Source: a bacterium
Lineage (GTDB): Bacteria; Myxococcota; UBA727; JAUIJE01
Assembly: GCA_030431455.1 (NCBI GenBank)
Contig: JAUIJE010000012.1
Span: 124,001-188,000 of the forward strand
DNA length: 64,000 nt
Direction of reading: 5' to 3'
This document shows, one piece after another, positions 38,276 to 46,733 of the stretch (the first letter of the stretch is position 1; every line of letters starts with the position of its first letter). The notes beneath the pieces were generated by a model. The model saw only the letters and a list, made by a program, of their open reading frames with translations, had not been told where the DNA came from and made no database searches. The position numbers and the translations under genes were made by a program.

Positions 38276-39114
38276 TGGTCGATTCTTCTCCTCCTCCCCC
38301 TGGCGAGCCGCGCGGTCTGTCCGCGTGGTTGCTGGAGCGTGCGCTCACCGGCGCCCCGGACGCGTGGTCGACGCGTGCGGCGCGCCGGTGGGTGCTCGCG
38401 CGGCCGGCGTTGCGGGAGATGTACGACGACCTGCGAGGGGCCGGCCGGGTGCTGTCGGGCCGCGCCTTTTCGCCCGAACAGGCGGGCCTGGTGCTCGCGG
38501 ATCTACAGCCCGCCCGGGGGCCCGCGCGCGCCCGGGGCGGCGCCTGGGGTTTGGCCGCGGCCGCGGCCGCGGCGGCGGTGTTCTTCTTGGTGGGGGACGA
38601 CGGGGCGCACCCCCGGGCCGCGACCCAGGGGGCGATGGGGGTCAAGGTCCAATGCCTCACTGGCGCGGGCGAGGAGTGGCGGGTGCGGGGCGCGGCGGTG
38701 GCCGGGGTGTTCGATCCGGTCGAGCGTCTGTCCTGTCCCCGCGACGCGCTGTACACGTTCGCCTTGACCAACCTCAGCAAAGCGCCGGTTCACGTGTTTG
38801 TGATCGGCGTGGACCAGGACAACCAGCTGCATTGGTTCGCGCCCTTTGGCCAGGACGCGCGATCGCTGCCGGTGGGGCCGGGCACGGTGGAACGCCTGGT
38901 GGACACGGTGGCCGACGCCAAGGGCCAAGTCTGGGGCTCTGACCTGACCCTGTTCGCACTTTTTGGTGACAAGCCGCTGTCTGGTTCGCGCATCGAACAG
39001 GAGCTGCGCGCGGCCCAAGGACAGCTGCGCCTCGGCCGCTTGTCCCGGCTGCCCCTCGACGTCGAGCACCAAGCCCGGCTCGAGCTCTACGCGTCCAGCG
39101 GGTCGTCGCCATGA
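38275..39114 (+). CDS. Single-pass membrane protein, candidate anti-sigma factor
   Basis: 279 residues. About 85 cytoplasmic residues, a transmembrane helix near 88-103 (WGLAAAAAAAAVFFLV), then a periplasmic beta domain with VHVFVIGVDQDNQLHWFAPF, a pattern resembling DUF4384 domains often found with caspase-like proteins. No zinc-binding HxxxCxxC is present. Its place between the sigma gene and the caspase-like gene, with 1- and 4-base overlaps, makes an anti-sigma role the best guess. Confidence 0.6.
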   Translation: MVDSSPPPPGEPRGLSAWLLERALTGAPDAWSTRAARRWVLARPALREMYDDLRGAGRVLSGRAFSPEQAGLVLADLQPARGPARARGGAWGLAAAAAAAAVFFLVGDDGAHPRAATQGAMGVKVQCLTGAGEEWRVRGAAVAGVFDPVERLSCPRDALYTFALTNLSKAPVHVFVIGVDQDNQLHWFAPFGQDARSLPVGPGTVERLVDTVADAKGQVWGSDLTLFALFGDKPLSGSRIEQELRAAQGQLRLGRLSRLPLDVEHQARLELYASSGSSP

Positions 39115-40661
39115 GCTGGTCGCCGCCTTGGACCATCATCTGCGGCGCCTTGTGCGCCGTTGCGTTGTTGCGGGCGGGCACCGCGTCGGCCGCGGCCCCG
39201 GTCCGGTACACGGTGGTGGTGGGACACAACGGCGACGACGGGGGCGAGCGTCAACCGCTCCAGTACGCCGACGACGACGCCGCGCGGTTCTTTGATCAAG
39301 CCCATCGGGTGTCGCGCCGCGCGTGGTTGCTCACCGCCTTCGACCGCACCTCGGCCCGTACGTTCCCCGAGCTGTCCGACATCGCGCGGCCCCCCACCGT
39401 CGAGGAGCTGGCCCGGGTGATGGGGGAAGTGAACTGGGCCATGCGCGAACACAAAAAGCGCGGCGAGCCCACCGAGCTGGTGTTCTACTTCGCCGGCCAC
39501 GGCGACGTCGACGGGGGCGGCGAGGGCTACCTGATGCTGGCGGATGGGCGGTTCACGCGGACCCAGCTGCAAGATCAGGTGGTCGAAGCCTCCGCCGCCG
39601 ACGTCAACCACCTGATCATCGACGCCTGCGCGAGCTACTTCATGGTCCCGCGGGGCGCGTCCACCCCGCGTAAGCTCACCCCCGACATGCTCGATGCGCT
39701 GTCGCACCATGGGGTCACCGACCGCGAAGCGTTGCGCCGCACCGGGGTGTTGGTTTCGACCAGCGACGCGGCGGAGGTGCACGAGTCCGTGCAGGTCGGG
39801 GGCGGGGTGTTTTCCTACCTGGTGCGTTCTGCGTTCGCGGGGGCGGCTGACCTCGACGAGGACGGCCGCGTCGAGTACGCGGAGGTGGCCGCGTTCGTGG
39901 CCCACAGCACCGCCACCATCGACGACCCGCGCGCCAGTCTGCACATGTTTGCCGCCGCGCCAAAGGCCCGGCCCCACGCCGCCTTGTATGACCAACGCCG
40001 GGCCGAGGCCGAGCACTTCCTCGTCGTGGGAGGCACCGCGCCCCGGCACATCAAGGTGTTTGACGCCCATGGCCTGCCCTACGCCGAGCTCCACCGCGCG
40101 GCCGACAACACCGTGACCATCGCCCTGACCGGGAGCGACTACTTTGTGGTCCAGTCCGACGCCGAAGAAGCGGTGTTGGTGCCGCGGGCCCCGGGCGCGT
40201 ACGCGGTCTCCGCGTTGTCGTTCACCCCCGCGATGACCGCGCGCCGCCAGGCCGCGGGGCCCTTCGCGGGTCTGTTGCGGGACCCGTTCTCGTCGTCGTT
40301 CTTGTCGGGGTACCTGGCCCAGAGCGGGCTTTTGGCCCCCCACACCCAGGAGCGCTTCGAGGTCCCTTACGCGCCCGGCGCGGAGGCGCCGTGGCAAGTG
40401 CCGTGGGTGGCCATCGGCACAACGGCATTGGGCGCGGCGGCGGTCGCGGCGGCGGCCTCGGGCGCGGCCGCGGTGGTCAACATCGCGTTGTTCGCGGCCT
40501 TGAGCGCCGAGTTCGAACAGACCCGGACCCTGGACCCGCAGCTGTCCCTGCAGCTGGAGGTGGCGCGGGTGAGCGCGGTGGGTCTGGCCGCCGTCGGGGT
40601 GGTGTTCGCCGCGGCCGGCGGGGGCGCGCTGGTGCTCGGTCTCGCCGAGGAGGGTCCGTGA
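39111..40661 (+). CDS. Membrane-anchored caspase-like (C14) peptidase
   Basis: 516 residues. A signal/anchor helix near 8-28 precedes the caspase fold: a beta strand VRYTVVVGHN, catalytic His130 in FYFAGHGD and catalytic Cys173 in LIIDACASYF. Both residues of the dyad are intact. The C-terminal part is a beta domain followed by two strongly hydrophobic helices (TALGAAAVAAAASGAAAVV; VSAVGLAAVGVVFAAAGGGALVLG). The peptidase domain should face the periplasm. Its coupling to a sigma/anti-sigma pair suggests that it cleaves or senses a partner in a signalling cascade. Confidence 0.88.
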   Translation: MSWSPPWTIICGALCAVALLRAGTASAAAPVRYTVVVGHNGDDGGERQPLQYADDDAARFFDQAHRVSRRAWLLTAFDRTSARTFPELSDIARPPTVEELARVMGEVNWAMREHKKRGEPTELVFYFAGHGDVDGGGEGYLMLADGRFTRTQLQDQVVEASAADVNHLIIDACASYFMVPRGASTPRKLTPDMLDALSHHGVTDREALRRTGVLVSTSDAAEVHESVQVGGGVFSYLVRSAFAGAADLDEDGRVEYAEVAAFVAHSTATIDDPRASLHMFAAAPKARPHAALYDQRRAEAEHFLVVGGTAPRHIKVFDAHGLPYAELHRAADNTVTIALTGSDYFVVQSDAEEAVLVPRAPGAYAVSALSFTPAMTARRQAAGPFAGLLRDPFSSSFLSGYLAQSGLLAPHTQERFEVPYAPGAEAPWQVPWVAIGTTALGAAAVAAAASGAAAVVNIALFAALSAEFEQTRTLDPQLSLQLEVARVSAVGLAAVGVVFAAAGGGALVLGLAEEGP

Positions 40662-41554
40662 TCGCGCGCGGCGCTGTCCTGGTGGGCCTCGTCGTGGGGC
40701 TGGTCGGGTGCTTGCCCGGGCCGGAGTTTTTGACCCGCACCGCGAACGTCGAGATCTGGGTGCTCGATCTGTTGCCCGGTGACGTCGTGACCCTGGACAT
40801 CGACGGGCAGGTGACCGAAGCGACCATCGCCGACCCGCTTCCCGACGTGACCCGGTTCTACGACGAGGTCGCCCCGGGCAGTCACCGGTTGCAGGTGTAC
40901 ATCGCCCGGGGGGCCGCGCGGTGGTGCGGCGAGGACCGCTTCGACGCCTCCGCGGACGACAAGACCGTGCTCACCGTCGACGTGGATGACCTGCCGTCGT
41001 GTGCAAGCGGGGCGGACGCGGGTCCCGTCGACGATGCGGGCCCGATCGAGGACGCGGGCGGGGGCGGCGAGGACGCGGGCCCCGGCGACGCGGGCTTGCC
41101 CGACGCCGGCGGCGAAGACGCGGGGGCGCCGGATGCCGGGCTGCTCGACGAGGCCGCGGACTTCGTCTACCTCATCGAGGAGGTCTACCGCGACGATTGC
41201 CCCGGGGGCGAGGACGACTGCGAGACGGTGTTGCACCTCAACAACAACCGCACCCTGGTGTGGCGCGACGTGGGTGAGCCGCCCGCGTCCGCGCAGGTGA
41301 GTCTGGCCGACTACTTGTTCGTGGTGTTGCCCGCGCTCGACGAGGACGCCGACGAACTGTTTGAAGAGGGGTGCGCCACGCAACCCGCGGGCCCCGAAGT
41401 GATGGTTCGGCTCAAGCGCAAACGACTGGACGACGAGGGGGAGGACCTCGAACAGAACGAAACCGTCACGGGGTGCACCGGCACCGCGGCCACGCTCCGC
41501 AACCGGCTCCGGGCGCTCCGCGACGTGTATTTCGACGACTTCGACGACGACTGA
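40658..41554 (+). CDS. Lipoprotein with DAG-rich spacer, last gene of caspase operon
   Basis: 298 residues from a GTG overlapping the caspase-gene stop. Lipobox VVGLVGCLPG; a beta domain (NVEIWVLDLLPGDVVTLDID), then a spacer with repeated DAG, then a C-terminal acidic domain with paired cysteines (DDCPGGEDDC). No family recognised. It is probably the outer-membrane or periplasmic sensor part of the sigma/caspase module. Confidence 0.72.
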   Translation: MIARGAVLVGLVVGLVGCLPGPEFLTRTANVEIWVLDLLPGDVVTLDIDGQVTEATIADPLPDVTRFYDEVAPGSHRLQVYIARGAARWCGEDRFDASADDKTVLTVDVDDLPSCASGADAGPVDDAGPIEDAGGGGEDAGPGDAGLPDAGGEDAGAPDAGLLDEAADFVYLIEEVYRDDCPGGEDDCETVLHLNNNRTLVWRDVGEPPASAQVSLADYLFVVLPALDEDADELFEEGCATQPAGPEVMVRLKRKRLDDEGEDLEQNETVTGCTGTAATLRNRLRALRDVYFDDFDDD

Positions 41555-41566
41555 GGACAGGACCCG

Positions 41567-41686
41567 ATGAGCACGCTGCGGCCCTGGGTCGCGGCCCGCC
41601 ATTGGTGTTGTCCGGTTCCGGATTTGCTTGGCACTATTGCCCGGTCGACGCCGCTTTCGGTGGTTGCGATTGCAGAGTGGTTTTGA
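41567..41686 (+). CDS. Possible 39-residue ORF upstream of oxidoreductase
   Basis: ATG with GAGGACAGGA 5-15 bases upstream; encodes MSTLRPWVAARHWCCPVP and ends SVVAIAEWF. The stop falls in the centre of a 17-bp palindrome. It may be a leader peptide for the oxidoreductase operon or chance. Base use (more A/T) is unlike the neighbours. Confidence 0.3.
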   Translation: MSTLRPWVAARHWCCPVPDLLGTIARSTPLSVVAIAEWF

Positions 41687-41694
41687 CAAAACCA
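41678..41694. promoter_or_regulatory. 17-bp palindrome ahead of the cytochrome operon
   Basis: TGGTTTTG-A-CAAAACCA is a perfect inverted repeat centred 22 bases before the oxidoreductase GTG, in an A/T-rich patch. It contains TTGACA. Candidate operator; the regulator is unknown. Confidence 0.5.
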
Positions 41695-41707
41695 ACCTCG
41701 ACTCGTC

Positions 41708-43939
41708 GTGGACACGCTCAATCTCCTGTACCTGACCACCGGTGTCACCATCGCCTTCGCGATCGTGGTGCTGTACTACCTGCGGCGCCTTCGCCGCGGC
41801 GTGCGCGACACCGAGCGGCTCACCCTGACCGTGGCCGAAGGCCAGCACATCCCGCCGTCGTTGCACCCGGTCATCGACACCCAACGGTGCATCGGCAGCT
41901 TGTCCTGCGTGAAGGCCTGCCCCGAGGGGGACATCCTCGGGCTGGTCGATGGCCGGGCGACTTTGGTCGAGGCCTCCCATTGCATTGGGCACTCCAAGTG
42001 CGCCACCGAGTGCCCGGTCGACGCGATCAAGTTGGTGTTCGGCACCAAAGAAAAGGGCGTGGACCTCCCTGAGACCGACGAGAAGTTCGAGTCCACCAAG
42101 GCGGGCATCTTCATCATCGGTGAGCTCGGGGGCATGGGCCTCATCAAGAACGCCATTCGCCAAGGGCTGGACGTGGCCGAGACCCTCAAAGCTCGGGCCC
42201 CCAAGCTCAAGGCGGGGGCGCCGGACGCGGTCGACGTGCTCATCGTGGGGGCGGGGCCGTCGGGCATCGCCGCGGCGGTGGGGTGCACCCAAGCGGGCCT
42301 GTCCTACGCCGCGTTGGAGCAGGGCACGGTCGGGGGCACAGTGGCCAACTACCCCCGCGGCAAAGTGGTGATGAGCGAGAAGGTCGTCATCCCCGGTTAC
42401 GGCGCGTTCGGGCGGAGCCTCTTGTCCAAAGAAGAGCTGATGGACGAGCTGTCCGAGGTGATGATCAAAAACCGCGTGCGGGTGGAGAGCGGGGTCCGGG
42501 TCACCAACATCACGGGGGATGAAGGCGACTTCGTCGTCGAGACCAGCAAAGGCACCCGGCGGGCGCGCATGGTGGTGTTGGCCATCGGGCTGCGGGGGAC
42601 ACCGCGCAAGATCGGCTGCAGCGGGGAAAGCACCACCAAGGTGACCTACAACCTCGTCGACCCTGACCAGTACCAGGGCCGCAAAGTGTTGGTGGTGGGC
42701 GGCGGCGACTCCGCGGTGGAGGCCGCGATTCAGCTCGCCGAGGAGACCGACGCCGAGGTCGCGATCTCCTACCGCAAGGACTCGTTCTCGCGCTGCAAGC
42801 CCCGCAACCGCCAAATCATCGCCGACCTGATCGAAAAGAAAAAGGTGCGCGCGTTGATGGGCACGTCCGTGACCGCGATCTACGAGGACCGTGTGCATCT
42901 CCAGACCGCGAGCGGAAAGTCCGGCGGCCTGTGGAACGACAACATTCTCGTGTGTATTGGTGGAGAGCTGCCCACGAAGTTCTTGAAGGAGGCCGGGGTC
43001 ACGGTGCGGCGTTTCCACGCCGAGGAAAAGAAACGCTCCGCGGCGCCGGGGGAGCGTCCCAAGACCGCGGTGCACGTGCGGCAGAGCCGCCGGCTGGGCA
43101 TCTTTTTGTCCGTGATCGGCGTGGCCATCTTCGCGGGTCTGATGTGGGTGGGGCAGGACTATTACACCCTGCCGTTCGAGGAGCGGCGCGCGCACAAGTT
43201 GCACGAGTGGCTGCGGCCCGCGGGCCTGTGGGGCCACGGGGTGGGCATCATCGCGACCCTGGTGATGATGTCGAACTTCATCTACGTGTTGCGCAAACGC
43301 CTCGGTTTCCTCAAAGGCTCCGCCCCCATCCGCACCTGGCTGACGTTCCACATGTTCGTGGGCATCATGAGCCCGGTGGTGATCGCCTTTCACGCCGCGT
43401 TTCAGACCGAGAACCTCCTCGCGGTGGGGACGTGGATTTCGCTCGGGGTCGTCGTCGGCACCGGCGTATTCGGGCGCTTCTTGTTCGGTCTGGTGCCTTC
43501 GCACCACGGGAAGCTCGAGGCCTTGGTGTCGCTGCAGGAGCGTTGGATCGAGCAGCGCAAGGCGCTGCAGGACGCGATGGACGGCACCACCGATGTCGGC
43601 TCGGTGCGGCTGACCCTCGACGCGGTGACCAAGCCCCCGCCGGAAGTGTCGTTCTGGCAACTGCTCACCCTCGTGCCCCGTCGACGACTGCAGCTGGGCC
43701 GGATGATGGAGAAGGTGCGTCCCTATTTCCTCAGCGAGGAACAGTACCGCTTTTTCAAACACGAGGCCGGCAACGTGATCAAGCTCCGGCTCCAGGTCGC
43801 GGCCTACCGAAAACTCAAGAACATCTTCCGGGTCTGGATCGGGCTGCACGTCAGCCTCGCGATCTTCATGGTCCTGCTCATCGCCGGGCACATCGGCTTG
43901 TCCCTGTATCTCGGCTATCAGTGGATCTGGTCAGCATGA
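41708..43939 (+). CDS. Ferredoxin-flavin-membrane oxidoreductase (cytochrome b-like tail)
   Basis: 743 residues from a GTG. Order of domains: N-terminal transmembrane helix (TTGVTIAFAIVVLYYL); a two-cluster ferredoxin segment with Cys61/67/71 and Cys92/98/102; an FAD/NAD(P)-binding disulphide-oxidoreductase fold with GAGPSG at 181-186 and GGGDSAVEAA at 331-340; then from ~450 several membrane helices with His residues (WGHGVGIIATLVM, TFHMFVGIMSPVVIAFHAAF, LIAGHIGLSLYLGY) that could bind b hemes. In both ferredoxin motifs the second Cys of the usual CxxCxxCxxxCP is replaced (Ser, His). It probably moves electrons between a cytosolic donor and the periplasmic cytochromes encoded next. Confidence 0.88.
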   Translation: MDTLNLLYLTTGVTIAFAIVVLYYLRRLRRGVRDTERLTLTVAEGQHIPPSLHPVIDTQRCIGSLSCVKACPEGDILGLVDGRATLVEASHCIGHSKCATECPVDAIKLVFGTKEKGVDLPETDEKFESTKAGIFIIGELGGMGLIKNAIRQGLDVAETLKARAPKLKAGAPDAVDVLIVGAGPSGIAAAVGCTQAGLSYAALEQGTVGGTVANYPRGKVVMSEKVVIPGYGAFGRSLLSKEELMDELSEVMIKNRVRVESGVRVTNITGDEGDFVVETSKGTRRARMVVLAIGLRGTPRKIGCSGESTTKVTYNLVDPDQYQGRKVLVVGGGDSAVEAAIQLAEETDAEVAISYRKDSFSRCKPRNRQIIADLIEKKKVRALMGTSVTAIYEDRVHLQTASGKSGGLWNDNILVCIGGELPTKFLKEAGVTVRRFHAEEKKRSAAPGERPKTAVHVRQSRRLGIFLSVIGVAIFAGLMWVGQDYYTLPFEERRAHKLHEWLRPAGLWGHGVGIIATLVMMSNFIYVLRKRLGFLKGSAPIRTWLTFHMFVGIMSPVVIAFHAAFQTENLLAVGTWISLGVVVGTGVFGRFLFGLVPSHHGKLEALVSLQERWIEQRKALQDAMDGTTDVGSVRLTLDAVTKPPPEVSFWQLLTLVPRRRLQLGRMMEKVRPYFLSEEQYRFFKHEAGNVIKLRLQVAAYRKLKNIFRVWIGLHVSLAIFMVLLIAGHIGLSLYLGYQWIWSA

Positions 43940-45837
43940 CGCGCATCGGTTGGGGGACGATCTTGGTCATGACCTTGGCCGCGGCCGCGCCGTCGTGGGG
44001 CCAAGTGTTCTCGCCCGGCGACCTCGCCCGACCCCACGCGGACCTCGAGGGACTGACCAACTGCACCAAGTGTCACGACAGCGGCGATCGCCTCAACAAC
44101 GACAAATGTCTCGCTTGTCACAAAGAGATCAAACGCCGGGTCGCGAAGAAGCAGGGCTACCACGGTGGGCCCATCCGCCTCAAAAGCTGCGCCGAATGTC
44201 ACTACGACCACAAGGGCCGCAACGCGGAGTTGGTGCGCTGGTTCCCGGTCAAATCACGGTTTCAACACAAGAAGACCGGGTGGCCGCTGTTCGGGACCCA
44301 TGGCGAGCTCAAGTGCAACAACTGCCACGAGGTCCGTCTCATCAAAGACAAGTCCGTGCGCAAGCTGCTCAAGAAGCCGGCCAAGAAGGAGACCTTCCTC
44401 GGGCTGTCCAAGCGCTGCAGCGCCTGTCACTTCGACGAGCACCGGGGGCAGTTCGAGGACACCAGCTGCCAGGACTGCCACAACGAATCCAAGTTCAAGC
44501 CCGCGCCCGGTTTTCGCCACAACCGCGACGCCCGCTTTTCCCTCACCGGTCGGCATCGCCGCGTGGCCTGCAGCAAGTGCCATGAGCCGGAGCGCGACAC
44601 CACCACACCGCTCAACGCGTTCCCCAAGCCCAAACACGTCCAGTTTGCGCAGTACAAGCCGATTCCCCACCGCCGCTGCATCGAGTGTCACCGCGACCCC
44701 CACCGGGGGGAGCACGGCACCAAATGCCAAAGCTGCCACAGCACCAAAGGCTGGGAACACCTCAACCAAAAAGCGATGGACATCGGCTTTCACCAAAAGA
44801 CCGACTTCCCGCTCCTCGGCGAGCACCTCCACGTCGACTGCAAGCTGTGCCACGGACCGTTCCGCGGCCAACGCAAGGCGGTCTACAAAGGCATCGACCA
44901 CGACCGCTGCGACACCTGCCACCACGACGCCCACGTCGGGCAGCTCAGCGCCACCGATTGGGGGCGTTCGTTCTCCTTGGCCAAGTCGCCGCCCCCCACG
45001 CCCAAGGCCGCGGACAAAAAAACCAGCGGCCCCGATTGCCGGGCGTGTCACTCCGAGCGCGGCTTTGCCCCCGTCTTTTTCGAACTCGAGGACCACGGCA
45101 AGACCCGCTATCCACTCGAGGGCGCGCACCAAGCGGTGGCGTGTGTGGCGTGCCACGAGCCCAACAAAGGGTTGGTGCGCGAGGTCAGCCGCCACGTGCG
45201 CCGCGACCTGGCCCGCACCGGTCGTGACCTCCGGGTGAGCACGTTCCCCCTGAAGCTCCCCGAGACCACCGAGCGTTGCGAGACCTGCCACGACGACGTG
45301 CACAGCGGCCAGTTCGACGAGACGGTGAAAGCCAAGGGGTGCAACGCTTGTCACGAAAGCACGTCCTTTGGCTCGCTGCTGTTCGACCACAACCGCGACA
45401 GCCGCTTTGCCCTCGAGGGCGCCCACGAAAAGGTCGAGTGCCGCGCCTGTCACCGGGCGGACGAGACCCTCAAGAAGGACGCGAAGAAAGGCGTGGACGT
45501 CCACGACGTGCGCTACCGCCCCGTGGCCCAGGAGTGCCGGGACTGTCACCGCGACGTGCACGTGCGGCAGTTCGACGACCAGGCAGGACACACCGACTGC
45601 AGCCGCTGCCACGGGGCGGTGGCGTTCGCCCCCGCGGCGAAGTTTGACCACAACAGCACCGCCTTCACCGAGTTTGGCCTCCGGGGTCGCCACGCGACGC
45701 TGCCGTGCACCGCGTGCCACGCGGAGGTCGCGATCAACCCCGAGGTCAAGGCCGTGCGGTACCGCGGGTTGCCGACCCAGTGCGCGGGGTGTCACGAAGA
45801 CCAACACCACGGCCAGTTCGACGAGTATTTGCCATGA
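43936..45837 (+). CDS. 20-heme periplasmic c-type cytochrome
   Basis: 633 residues; the start overlaps the oxidoreductase stop (ATGA). Sec signal TLAAAAPSWGQ. I count 20 CxxCH motifs: CTKCH, CLACH, CAECH, CNNCH, CSACH, CQDCH, CSKCH, CIECH, CQSCH, CKLCH, CDTCH, CRACH, CVACH, CETCH, CNACH, CRACH, CRDCH, CSRCH, CTACH and CAGCH. Recurrent segments such as FDEHRGQFED and DDVHSGQFDE mark internal repeats. The protein is basic, unlike the acidic 51-heme protein. It has no lipobox, so it is expected to be soluble in the periplasm and to accept electrons from the membrane oxidoreductase. Confidence 0.93.
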   Translation: MTRIGWGTILVMTLAAAAPSWGQVFSPGDLARPHADLEGLTNCTKCHDSGDRLNNDKCLACHKEIKRRVAKKQGYHGGPIRLKSCAECHYDHKGRNAELVRWFPVKSRFQHKKTGWPLFGTHGELKCNNCHEVRLIKDKSVRKLLKKPAKKETFLGLSKRCSACHFDEHRGQFEDTSCQDCHNESKFKPAPGFRHNRDARFSLTGRHRRVACSKCHEPERDTTTPLNAFPKPKHVQFAQYKPIPHRRCIECHRDPHRGEHGTKCQSCHSTKGWEHLNQKAMDIGFHQKTDFPLLGEHLHVDCKLCHGPFRGQRKAVYKGIDHDRCDTCHHDAHVGQLSATDWGRSFSLAKSPPPTPKAADKKTSGPDCRACHSERGFAPVFFELEDHGKTRYPLEGAHQAVACVACHEPNKGLVREVSRHVRRDLARTGRDLRVSTFPLKLPETTERCETCHDDVHSGQFDETVKAKGCNACHESTSFGSLLFDHNRDSRFALEGAHEKVECRACHRADETLKKDAKKGVDVHDVRYRPVAQECRDCHRDVHVRQFDDQAGHTDCSRCHGAVAFAPAAKFDHNSTAFTEFGLRGRHATLPCTACHAEVAINPEVKAVRYRGLPTQCAGCHEDQHHGQFDEYLP

Positions 45838-46721
45838 CCGGACGCGCGCTGATCCTGTTGTTCGCCATCGGCGCAGCCGCGGCGGGGGCGGCGGGAGACG
45901 GCAAGCCCGCGGCCAAGGCCCCGAACAACCCCGCGGCCAAGCCGGCGCCCGCCGCGGTCCCGGCCGCGGCGGTCAAGGCCGCGCACGCGGGCCGGCCGGA
46001 CACCAAATGCGAGGCCTGCCACACCGAGGACGGTTGGCTGCCGGCCCGGTTCAACCACGACCGCACCGGCTTCGCCCTCAAGGGCGCCCACGCCAGCGCA
46101 GACTGCGCACGCTGCCACGGCACCGACTTTATGCGCGCGATCCCCACGACCTGTTCGGGGTGTCACCAGGACCCGCACGGCCAGGTGTTCGGCGTGATGT
46201 GCCAGGGCTGCCACCGCGAGCAGACCTGGCGCACCGAGATGGACGTCACCGCGCACCTGTGGACCAACTTCCCGCTCACCGGTCGCCATGGGGCGTTGGC
46301 CTGCACCGAGTGCCACCAAGATCGGCGGGATCGGGGCTACCGCCAGCCCACCGTCCAGTGCACCGACTGCCACCAGAACGACTACCTGCGGACGCCGGTG
46401 TACTCCATCGACCACGTCGCCAGCCGGCTCTCCACAGATTGTCGCCGGTGCCACCAGCCCACGAGCTTTCGGCCCGCGACGTTGCTTCAGCACGAGCCCT
46501 GCTACCCGATTTTGCAGGGCAGCCACCGGGGCGTGACCTGCCGCGAATGTCACAACAGCCTGGTCGGAACCCGCGTGGACCACACCTGCAGCACCCGCAA
46601 CCAGACCTGCAAGGACTGCCACGCGCACCAGTGCGACATCAGCAACGCCCAGCACCAAGACGTGGCGGGCTACGAATGTGAGTCCCTCAAGTGCGCCGGC
46701 TGTCACGCCCGCAACCGTTGA
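45834..46721 (+). CDS. 10-heme c-type cytochrome
   Basis: 295 residues; ATGA overlap with the 20-heme gene. Signal peptide, an Ala/Pro/Lys linker, then ten CxxCH motifs (CEACH, CARCH, CSGCH, CQGCH, CTECH, CTDCH, CRRCH, CRECH, CKDCH, CAGCH). The repeats PHGQVFGVMCQGCH and FNHDRTGFALKGAHA are related to those of the 20-heme protein, so the two genes share ancestry. Likely a periplasmic partner in the same electron chain. Confidence 0.92.
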   Translation: MTGRALILLFAIGAAAAGAAGDGKPAAKAPNNPAAKPAPAAVPAAAVKAAHAGRPDTKCEACHTEDGWLPARFNHDRTGFALKGAHASADCARCHGTDFMRAIPTTCSGCHQDPHGQVFGVMCQGCHREQTWRTEMDVTAHLWTNFPLTGRHGALACTECHQDRRDRGYRQPTVQCTDCHQNDYLRTPVYSIDHVASRLSTDCRRCHQPTSFRPATLLQHEPCYPILQGSHRGVTCRECHNSLVGTRVDHTCSTRNQTCKDCHAHQCDISNAQHQDVAGYECESLKCAGCHARNR

Positions 46722-46733
46722 GCGGGCCCGCGA

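Noticed and set aside
41619-41634. TTGGCACTATTGCCC as a second sigma-54 promoter
   Set aside because: GG and GC are 7 bases apart, not 10.
40367-43891. Very long open frame on the minus strand (1174 codons) opposite the caspase operon and reductase
   Set aside because: It is antisense to genes with clear motifs; high G+C leaves the complementary frame open. The translation is Arg/Pro/His-rich with no domain.
42931-43935. In-frame extension upstream of the 20-heme gene
   Set aside because: It overlaps the reductase gene in another frame; the ATG at 43936 is followed by a proper signal peptide and overlaps the stop as ATGA.
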